A stretch of 39,596 nt of DNA from NCBI GenBank assembly GCA_944386695.1, contig CALXCB010000009.1, positions 1 to 39,596 of the forward strand, in the 5' to 3' direction. Both the position numbers and the translations under genes were made by a program. Each line of letters begins with the position of its first letter. Within the stretch, counting starts at the first letter, position 1. Under the pieces are notes generated by a model. The model was not told the origin of the DNA, ran no database searches, and saw nothing but the letters and a program-made list of their open reading frames with translations. Positions 34,936-39,596 of this stretch are shown one piece after another. The DNA is from an uncultured Clostridia bacterium (GTDB lineage: Bacteria; Bacillota; Clostridia; TANB77; CAG-508).

Positions 34936-35223
34936 TTAATGTACAAACATATTATTGTTTGTAACTTTCTTTGTTCTTCGATTTGTGCTTATCATCTTTT
35001 TAGAAATCACTTTTGCCATTTGCGAATGTTCTTCTAAATATTGTTCAACCCACTCTAGCTTAAATAAATAACTCTGTCTTTTGCCTTTTATATATTTAAG
35101 CCCGTTCGGTATCCAAGTGTGAGTTATCATATACGGTGTTACATTTTGTTGTTCCCCGCCATACAGCTTTGCTATTTCTTTCGTTGTATACAGCAAATTA
35201 ATCATCTCCTTTACATAGTTCAT
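34936..35223 (-). CDS. Helix-turn-helix early regulator (excisionase-like)
   Basis: A 95-aa basic protein with LLYTTKEIAKLYGGEQQNV (winged-helix recognition, residues about 10-30) and a basic tail. The layout fits MerR/excisionase-like DNA-binding proteins. Its start overlaps the stop of the Cro-like gene. It may be the excisionase or an early repressor; it lies far from int, so I leave this open. Confidence 0.6.
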   Translation of the reverse strand: MNYVKEMINLLYTTKEIAKLYGGEQQNVTPYMITHTWIPNGLKYIKGKRQSYLFKLEWVEQYLEEHSQMAKVISKKMISTNRRTKKVTNNNMFVH

Positions 35224-35483
35224 GGTCGTGTCGCATTATTTTGTTGTTTACTTTTTTGAACAGAATTATTTAAAAAAGTAATATAATTTTTGTAATCCTT
35301 CCCTGTCTTTTCGCACCATTTGATAATTAACAAACATAATTTATCACTTCTTGCACTTTTTCGTCGATTGATAATTCCGTTTAAATAAGATCTGTTAATT
35401 CCTAATTCCTCTGCAAACCACGATTCATTACCTCGAAAATCGCTTTCAATCAATTTTTCTAACGCTTCTATATTCGCTTCCAA
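35220..35483 (-). CDS. Cro-like HTH protein
   Basis: An 87-aa protein with a helix-turn-helix (FAEELGINRSYLNGIINRRK, residues about 24-43). It is first in the early operon, divergent from the CI-like repressor. Start is TTG at 35483 with AAAGGAGGTG seven nt upstream. Likely role: Cro-type control of the shared operators. Confidence 0.8.
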   Translation of the reverse strand: MEANIEALEKLIESDFRGNESWFAEELGINRSYLNGIINRRKSARSDKLCLLIIKWCEKTGKDYKNYITFLNNSVQKSKQQNNATRP

Positions 35484-35496
35484 TTTTCCACCTCCT

Positions 35497-35518
35497 TTTG
35501 TTCATTTTTTTGAACAAA
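35497..35518. promoter_or_regulatory. Operator palindrome O1
   Basis: TTTGTTCA (35497-35504) and TGAACAAA (35511-35518) form a palindrome just downstream of the early promoter -10. This is a likely binding site for the repressor or Cro-like protein. A near copy, TTTGTTCA with TGAAAAAA, lies at about 35557-35578. Confidence 0.7.
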
Positions 35519-35521
35519 TTT

Positions 35522-35550
35522 ATTATAGCAATTATTAATTCTGTTGTCAA
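35522..35550 (-). promoter_or_regulatory. Early lytic promoter
   Basis: A perfect consensus on the minus strand: TTGACA (35545-35550), 17-nt spacer, TATAAT (35522-35527). It drives the Cro-like gene and the early operon, and is flanked by operator palindromes. Confidence 0.9.
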
Positions 35551-35585
35551 CACTTTTTGTTCATTTTTTTGAAAAAAAGTGTTGA
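35547..35585. promoter_or_regulatory. Operator inverted repeat O2/O3 between divergent promoters
   Basis: A 12-bp inverted repeat (TCAACACTTTTT at 35547-35558 and AAAAAGTGTTGA at 35574-35585) overlaps the -35 boxes of both divergent promoters. It holds an inner TTTGTTCA half-site. It can coordinate the genetic switch. Confidence 0.7.
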
Positions 35586-35610
35586 TTTTTTCAAAGGACT
35601 GTTGTATACT
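35582..35610 (+). promoter_or_regulatory. Repressor promoter
   Basis: TTGATT (35582-35587), 17-nt spacer, TATACT (35605-35610) on the plus strand, 20 nt before the repressor start. Overlaps the inverted repeat. Confidence 0.8.
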
Positions 35611-35629
35611 ATATTTGGAGGAAATCGTT

Positions 35630-36514
35630 ATGTTTGATAAAATTAAATTTGCACAAATAATTAAAAATATTAAAGAATGTTACGATTCTCAAGAAGAATT
35701 TGCCAAAAAATCTGGGATTGGCAGAACTTATCTCTCACAATATATGAATATTAAACTTGATAAACCTCCCAAACCTAGCATTTTAGAAAAATTAGCAAAT
35801 GCTTCAAAGGGAATCACTAATTATGGAGAGCTTATGTACTGTTGTGGATACATTGGCACCCCTCAAACCGCTGCATATGAATTTGCAAGTGACAATGATA
35901 AATCAATAATTGATTCTGCTGTATCATATGCTTTTTCCAATAAGCTGAATGCAAGTAGTATATATAAAAATGAGTATATAAATGGTTTGTTAAAAAATTT
36001 AAATTCTATTAGTATAAATAATGCATTGAATCAAATTAGTATTGAAGTTGCTAAAGGGGAATTAATTTATGGAATTAACAATGTGACAGCTGATACCAAT
36101 GTATTTCCTGTTGTAGATACCCCTATCAAAGTTCCTGTCGTTGGAAAAATAGCTGCTGGATTACCTATTTTGGCTGTTGAAAACATTGAGGGATATGAAT
36201 TTGCTCCATCTTCCTATATAAAAGATGGTTACGATTATTTCTATTTAAGAGTCCAGGGCGACAGCATGAATCTCAAATTCAATGATGGTGATATTGTTCT
36301 TGTTCAAAAACAAGCTTATTTAGAAAACGATGAAATAGGAGTTATATTAGTCAATGGTGATGATGCGACTGTAAAAAAATATAAAGCAGAAAACGGACTT
36401 ATAATATTAGAGCCTATGTCAACTAATCCTAAAAACACGGTCCAGATATATGATCCCAAAAGAATTAATATTAAAATTGTTGGTAAAGTCATATCTTACC
36501 AAGGTAAAGTCTGA
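35630..36514 (+). CDS. CI/LexA-like phage repressor
   Basis: A 294-aa protein. An N-terminal helix-turn-helix (SQEEFAKKSGIGRTYLSQYM, residues about 18-37) joins a C-terminal S24 peptidase: cleavage site KIAAGLP, catalytic Ser in QGDSMNLKF, catalytic Lys in ATVKKY. It keeps lysogeny and should self-cleave with RecA after DNA damage. I chose ATG 35630 because GGAGG precedes it; the upstream in-frame ATG at 35579 lies inside the promoter. It has no in-frame CGG. Confidence 0.92.
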   Translation: MFDKIKFAQIIKNIKECYDSQEEFAKKSGIGRTYLSQYMNIKLDKPPKPSILEKLANASKGITNYGELMYCCGYIGTPQTAAYEFASDNDKSIIDSAVSYAFSNKLNASSIYKNEYINGLLKNLNSISINNALNQISIEVAKGELIYGINNVTADTNVFPVVDTPIKVPVVGKIAAGLPILAVENIEGYEFAPSSYIKDGYDYFYLRVQGDSMNLKFNDGDIVLVQKQAYLENDEIGVILVNGDDATVKKYKAENGLIILEPMSTNPKNTVQIYDPKRINIKIVGKVISYQGKV

Positions 36515-36530
36515 AGTTCGTTTTTAGCGT

Positions 36531-36551
36531 TAAGTTTATTCTATAAACTTA
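36531..36551 (+). terminator. Possible terminator after repressor
   Basis: A 9-bp perfect stem (TAAGTTTAT/ATAAACTTA) with a 3-nt loop followed by ATTTTATAT, 17 nt after the repressor stop. Weak T tract. Confidence 0.5.
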
Positions 36552-36595
36552 ATTTTATATAAAATTATATGTATTAAGAGGGGGTGTAAAAAAAT

Positions 36596-37213
36596 ATGGC
36601 AAGTGATGAAAAAAGAAAAAGTGGATTTGCTACAGCTAGTTTAGTATTAGGAATTATAGGTCTTTGTACATCTTTTATTCCAATTGTAAATAATATATCA
36701 TTTGTTTTAGCTTTACTTGCAGTTATCTTTGGCATTGTTTCACTAATAAAAAAAGCAAGTAAAGGAATGGCAGTAGCTGGAATTGTGATATCAGTAATTG
36801 CTATTATAGCAGTTGTTAATGTACAAAAAGCATTATCAGATGCTATTGATACAGCAGTTGATGATTTTAACAATAGTGTAGATACAATGTCTGGTGAAAA
36901 TACTGATGAAATCTTAGCGAATGACCTTGATGTGACAATAGGAGATTTTTCAGCAACAGAAGATGCATATAGTCTTACTGATACAGAATTACCTGTTACT
37001 GTAAAAAATAAATCTTCTGAAACTAAATCTTTTGATGTTCAGATTGAGGCTGTAGATGAAAATGGTTCACGACTAGCAACTGATTACATCTATGCAAATA
37101 GTTTAAATGCTGGACAAAGCCAAGAATTTAAATTATTTGAGTATGTTGAAAGCGACAAATTAGAAGCTATGAAAACTGCTACTTTTAAGATTGTAGAAGT
37201 TTCAATGTATTAG
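36596..37213 (+). CDS. DUF4190-like membrane protein with FxLYD-type domain
   Basis: A 205-aa protein. The N-terminal 80 residues have two or three membrane helices with the DUF4190 pattern (FATASLVLGIIGLCTSFIPI; KGMAVAGIVISVIAIIAVV). The extracellular C-terminal domain (residues 120-205, LPVTVKNKSSETKSFDVQIE, then LNAGQSQEFKLFEYV) looks like an FxLYD/immunoglobulin-like domain. It is expressed from the lysogeny side, so it is a lysogenic-conversion gene; a role in superinfection exclusion is possible. The ribosome site GAGGGGGTG is strong. Confidence 0.75.
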   Translation: MASDEKRKSGFATASLVLGIIGLCTSFIPIVNNISFVLALLAVIFGIVSLIKKASKGMAVAGIVISVIAIIAVVNVQKALSDAIDTAVDDFNNSVDTMSGENTDEILANDLDVTIGDFSATEDAYSLTDTELPVTVKNKSSETKSFDVQIEAVDENGSRLATDYIYANSLNAGQSQEFKLFEYVESDKLEAMKTATFKIVEVSMY

Positions 37214-37246
37214 AATTCTTAATTTTACAGCATTTATTATTTTTTA

Positions 37247-37278
37247 TTGACAAAACATAAGTTTTGTTTTAATATAAT
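37247..37278 (+). promoter_or_regulatory. Integrase promoter
   Basis: TTGACA (37247-37252), 17-nt spacer and TAATAT (37270-37275), with an alternative TATAAT at 37273-37278. It lies 148 nt before int, leaving a long leader. Confidence 0.7.
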
Positions 37279-37285
37279 AAAAAAT

Positions 37286-37324
37286 GGAAAATGTGTTCAA
37301 GTTTGCGACACGACCACATTTTCC
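37286..37324 (+). promoter_or_regulatory. Leader hairpin 1 of integrase mRNA
   Basis: A perfect 10-bp stem (GGAAAATGTG/CACATTTTCC) with a 19-nt loop close to the predicted transcription start. Confidence 0.6.
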
Positions 37325-37330
37325 CTTCAC

Positions 37331-37384
37331 ACTATTGAAAGTGTTATAAGTATAATATCAAAAAATACTTTCATTTTCAATAGT
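37331..37384 (+). promoter_or_regulatory. Leader hairpin 2 of integrase mRNA, possible attenuator
   Basis: A 10-bp stem (ACTATTGAAA/TTTCAATAGT) followed by TTTTTG, which resembles a terminator ahead of int. An inner GAAAGT/ACTTTC pairing could compete. With hairpin 1 it may control int at the RNA level. Confidence 0.55.
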
Positions 37385-37425
37385 TTTTGTAAAAAATTCT
37401 TATTGAAATTGGAGGTATTTTTATT

Positions 37426-38703
37426 ATGTCTGAAATTACTATTGATGCTGAGGTTTTACAACAATTAATAAAACAAGCAACTAAAAAAGAAAATAAAAAA
37501 AGACGCGAAGGATCCTATGAGTTATATGGTAATGGAAAAGCTAGATTATATTATATGTTAGATAGAATTCCCTACCGTACCACTGTAGAAGCTAAAGACG
37601 AAGAAGAAGCTCAAAATAAGCTTGCTATATTTGTAGATGAAATAAAAAAAGGAACTTTTGTAAATACTAATTACACATTTGCCGAATTTGCTCAAATATG
37701 GCTTGATGAAAAAGTTAGACCAAATGCAGGAGAAAGATGTGTAAAAAAATATATTGGTGCTTTAAATAGTAGAATCATCCCATACATTGGAAATATAAAA
37801 TTGAAAAAATTAACTAAGCAAAAATTAGAAAGCTATTTCAATGAAATAAAATTAACTAAGACAAATTATGAAAAGAGAAAAGAAAATAAAACAGTAAAAC
37901 CTGATACTGTGAAAAAATGGAAAAGTATTATTCATGCGTGTTTACAGTATGCTGTGGATTGTGAATTATTATATAAAAATCCATGCGACAATATTAAAAT
38001 TACTTTTTCTAATACTACAGATGAACAAACCATTAAGCAACTTGTTAAAAGAAAAAGAGAAAAAATACAATATTATAATGCTGAAGAATTTAAACAGGTT
38101 TGTACTTTAGCAGAAAGAGAGTTTTTACATTATTATTCTAGCGAAATCGATAATGTAAAAAAATTAAGAGAAGTTGGAAGACGCTTCATAATTCTTTTAG
38201 CGCTAAAAACAGGTATGAGACGTTCAGAAATATTTGGATTGGCCAAAGATGATGAATATTATGATTTAAATTTAGAAGATGCAACTTTTGACGTTAATAA
38301 AAGCAGACATTTTTTAGCTGGTAAAGGAAAATTTACTAAATACCCAAAAAACGATTCATCAATAAGAATAAAATCATTACCAAAATCAATTTTAAAGTAT
38401 TTAGATTTATATTATCAATTACTTTCTCAACTTAATTATAAAAACAAGTATATTTTTGATTATTTAAGTATTGATGGCATTTGTTCTTGGTTTGATAAGT
38501 GGCAAGATAAAAATAATATAAAAAACATAAGATTTCATGATTTAAGGCACACACATGCTACTATATTACTATATCTTGGTGTAGATACCAAAACTATCTC
38601 TGAGCGATTAGGTCACGCAGATATACAAACTACATTAAATATATATGCAGATGTAATAAAAGAATTAGATATTAAATCTGCAGAAAAAATTGATAGTTTA
38701 TAA
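37426..38703 (+). CDS. int: Tyrosine integrase
   Basis: A 425-aa tyrosine recombinase. The N-terminal arm-binding domain (about 20-75) and core-binding SAM-like domain (about 80-175, FAEFAQIWLDEKVRPNAG) precede a catalytic domain with TGMRRSEIF (Arg), HDLRHTHATI (His-x-x-Arg), LGHADIQTTL (His) and the nucleophile Tyr in LNIYADV. It lies beside attR and cuts the 16-bp core in tRNA-Asn. Its arginines use AGA with a few CGC, CGT and CGA, all in frame, which shows these three codons are read normally; there is no CGG. Confidence 0.95.
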   Translation: MSEITIDAEVLQQLIKQATKKENKKRREGSYELYGNGKARLYYMLDRIPYRTTVEAKDEEEAQNKLAIFVDEIKKGTFVNTNYTFAEFAQIWLDEKVRPNAGERCVKKYIGALNSRIIPYIGNIKLKKLTKQKLESYFNEIKLTKTNYEKRKENKTVKPDTVKKWKSIIHACLQYAVDCELLYKNPCDNIKITFSNTTDEQTIKQLVKRKREKIQYYNAEEFKQVCTLAEREFLHYYSSEIDNVKKLREVGRRFIILLALKTGMRRSEIFGLAKDDEYYDLNLEDATFDVNKSRHFLAGKGKFTKYPKNDSSIRIKSLPKSILKYLDLYYQLLSQLNYKNKYIFDYLSIDGICSWFDKWQDKNNIKNIRFHDLRHTHATILLYLGVDTKTISERLGHADIQTTLNIYADVIKELDIKSAEKIDSL

Positions 38704-38714
38704 TTTTGGGTAAT
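38704..38714. repeat. Integrase arm-type half repeat
   Basis: TTTTGGGTAAT, one unit of the repeat found twice in 38758-38779 and in 211-232. It begins right after the int stop codon. Confidence 0.6.
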
Positions 38715-38728
38715 CTTTTTGTAAGATT
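38712..38728 (+). terminator. Terminator after integrase
   Basis: A 6-bp stem (AATCTT/AAGATT) with a 5-nt loop and a downstream GCTCATTTTTTC. Confidence 0.5.
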
Positions 38729-38757
38729 GCTCATTTTTTCTTATTTTTAGGAATTTT

Positions 38758-38779
38758 ATTTGGGTAAATTTTGGGTAAT
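38758..38779. repeat. Integrase arm-type repeat, right
   Basis: A 22-bp sequence identical to 211-232, with two TTTGGGTAA units, 110 nt from the attR core. Confidence 0.7.
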
Positions 38780-38833
38780 CACTATCAAAAAATGCCGGTT
38801 TTTACCCTTTTTTACCACTAATTTAGGCAAAAT

Positions 38834-38878
38834 AAAAATCGTTGTATTCCTCTGTTTTCAAGGTTTACAGCGATTTTT
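38834..38878. terminator. Terminator at the prophage right edge
   Basis: A 13-bp stem (AAAAATCGTTGTA/TACAGCGATTTTT, one G-U pair) with A/T tracts on both sides, so probably bidirectional. It lies 12 nt before the tRNA 3' end and would stop the minus-strand rRNA/tRNA transcript at the prophage edge, replacing the displaced host terminator. Confidence 0.75.
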
Positions 38879-38889
38879 TATTTTTCAAA

Positions 38890-38905
38890 TGGCTCCTCGT
38901 GCTGG
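38890..38905. repeat. attR core (16 bp) within tRNA-Asn 3' exon
   Basis: Identical to 137-152. It covers the CCA, the 3' acceptor strand and part of the T arm, so integration restores the tRNA. Confidence 0.88.
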
Positions 38906-38930
38906 GCTCGAACCAGCGACCTATCGGTTA

Positions 38931-39162
38931 CTGCACTACACTAACTTTCATTAGCATTATATAAATATAATTTGTAGTCTGGACTTTATCTTTACCATAT
39001 TTTTCAACTTAGGTAGGTGGTGTAAAGTCTCTACACATAGCTTTCGCCTTGCTCGGTATTGTCTTCAGCATTATCTGGTCAGAGTTCCACCGATTTAGCC
39101 ACCTTTTCATCTATATGTTTCCATATAGAGCTGCTAACTCTTTAGTCTTAACGACTTGCTCC
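38931..39162 (-). ncRNA. Group I self-splicing intron in tRNA-Asn (232 nt)
   Basis: The 5' exon ends in U and the intron ends in G, as group I introns require. The exon end GGCUGU pairs with an internal guide GCAGCU (39134-39129), placing a G-U pair at the splice site. P2 is CTATATG/CATATAG with a GAAA tetraloop (39111-39128). The core shows TAGAGACTTTACA (39034-39021) and AAGATAAAGTCC, close to the AAGATATAGTCC P7 signature (about 38993-38981). The size suits the small tRNA introns (IC3-like). There is no open frame for a homing endonuclease. Confidence 0.88.
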
Positions 39163-39210
39163 ACAGCCGAGCGCTCTACCAACTGAGCTAACGAGGAATA
39201 TATATATAAA

Positions 39211-39327
39211 TCTAGCGACAACCTATCTTCCCAGCAGGGTAACCCACAAGTATTTTCGGCACATTTGAGCTTGACTTCTGTGTTCGGAATGGGTACAGGT
39301 ATTTCCTCAATGTCATTATCACTAGAA
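39211..39327 (-). rRNA. rrf: 5S rRNA
   Basis: 117 nt. The ends pair (TCTAG/CTAGA), and loop regions ACCCATTCCGAACACAGAAG and CGCTAGA are typical of bacterial 5S. It lies between 23S and tRNA-Asn. Confidence 0.95.
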
Positions 39328-39354
39328 AATTATTGTCTACTTAATATATTTGGT

Positions 39355-39383
39355 ATTATAATACATTATTTACAAATTTGCAA
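39355..39383 (-). promoter_or_regulatory. Promoter for 5S rRNA and tRNA-Asn
   Basis: TTGCAA (39378-39383), 17-nt spacer, TATAAT (39355-39360) on the minus strand, 27 nt before 5S. It lets 5S and tRNA-Asn be transcribed apart from 23S. The remaining 5S-23S spacer (39384-39521) shows no other feature. Confidence 0.7.
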
Positions 39384-39521
39384 TAGTTTATACAAACTTT
39401 TTTGTGTATTTTATAATACTATATATATTTAGCACACTCAAAAATACATAGATGAATTTTGCCTTAGGACTCCTTCTCTAGCTTCTTCGATGTTTTCGTT
39501 ATCTCTAACTTCCTTTTTCCT

Positions 39522-39596
39522 TGATTAAGCCCTCGATTTATTAGTATTGATTAGCTTAATAGCTCTCACTACTTACACTCTCAACCTATCTACCAG
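39522..39596 (-). rRNA. rrl: 23S rRNA, 3' end (continues past the window)
   Basis: The minus strand reads TAATAAATCGAGGGCTTAAT at its end, the typical 23S 3' terminus. The gene extends beyond the right edge. Confidence 0.92.

Larger units (their letters stand above)
137..38905. mobile_element. Complete prophage (siphovirus type) integrated in tRNA-Asn
   Basis: The element is bounded by a 16-bp direct repeat (137-152 and 38890-38905). The right copy is the CCA end, acceptor strand and part of the T arm of a tRNA-Asn. Inside are an integrase next to the tRNA, a CI-like repressor with divergent early promoters, replication genes, terminase, portal, capsid, tail, lysis genes and a cargo toxin module, in usual Gram-positive temperate phage order. 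Nearly all functional classes are present. The apparent gene breaks are all explained by one recoding rule at CGG codons, so I judge the prophage intact rather than decayed. Confidence 0.95.
38890..39197 (-). tRNA. tRNA-Asn(GUU) interrupted by a group I intron
   Basis: The 5' exon is 39197-39163 (35 nt) and the 3' exon 38930-38890 (41 nt including encoded CCA). Joined they give a 76-nt tRNA: acceptor TCCTCGT/ACGAGGA, D stem GCTC/GAGC, anticodon stem CTCGG/CCGAT (one C-U mismatch at 27-43), loop CTGTTAA with anticodon GUU, and T arm GCTGGTTCGAACCCAGC. The intron splits the anticodon between U35 and U36. It follows 5S rRNA by 13 nt. Confidence 0.93.

Noticed and set aside
35223..37316. 13-base match TGCGACACGACCA at about 35223-35237 (minus) and 37304-37316 (plus)
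   Set aside because: Matches of this length are expected by chance in about 40 kb of both strands.
38760..38954. A 64-aa open frame over the attR region on the plus strand
   Set aside because: It runs through a terminator and antisense to the tRNA, with no ribosome site.

Overview
The window is an almost complete integrated siphovirus-type prophage of about 38.8 kb (roughly 137-38905) in a low-GC Bacillota host, most likely Clostridia. Supporting this are the very AT-rich genes with AGA/AAA/ATA codons, strong GGAGG ribosome sites, consensus sigma-A promoters, a phage SpoVS-like protein and Gram-positive-type late genes. The right end is chromosomal and on the minus strand: the 3' end of 23S rRNA, a promoter, 5S rRNA and a tRNA-Asn(GUU) gene interrupted by a 232-nt group I intron. 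The prophage sits in the 3' end of that tRNA. A 16-bp core is repeated at both ends (137-152 and 38890-38905), 22-bp integrase arm-type repeats flank it, and the terminator that should follow the tRNA is stranded at the far left (about 95-124).

Layout. On the plus strand are the lysogeny genes: a CI/LexA-like repressor (35630), a membrane protein (36596) and the tyrosine integrase (37426). Divergent from the repressor, everything else runs leftward on the minus strand. First come a Cro-like regulator, small early genes and the recombination/replication block (DUF2800, SpoVS-like, DUF2815, family A DNA polymerase, VapE-type primase/helicase, VRR-NUC nuclease, SNF2 helicase). Then a late regulator, the terminases, portal, minor head protein, two tandem structured RNAs, scaffold, capsid, connector and tail genes, a tape measure protein, Dit, a tail endopeptidase, a pectate-lyase-like fibre, a membrane protein and a C39-peptidase lysin. 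A toxin-antitoxin-SecB-chaperone cargo module follows at the left end.

Central observation. Ten of the phage genes look broken by +1 frameshifts (23 sites). Every break falls exactly on a zero-frame CGG codon. Skipping the C restores the conserved protein and always puts a glycine codon (GGA 12, GGT 7, GGC 4) in place. Restored lengths all divide by three. Roughly a hundred CGG triplets that are not in frame disturb nothing, and I found no in-frame CGG that must be read as arginine. CGC, CGT and CGA are used normally as arginine, for example in the integrase. The simplest reading is that this phage, and presumably its host, translates CGGN as a +1 frameshift delivering glycine. I know of no description of such a system. 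It runs through replication, packaging, tail and lysis genes, often at the active site (C39 Cys-Gly, terminase Walker A, VRR-NUC). The coding features below are therefore given as joined, recoded genes.
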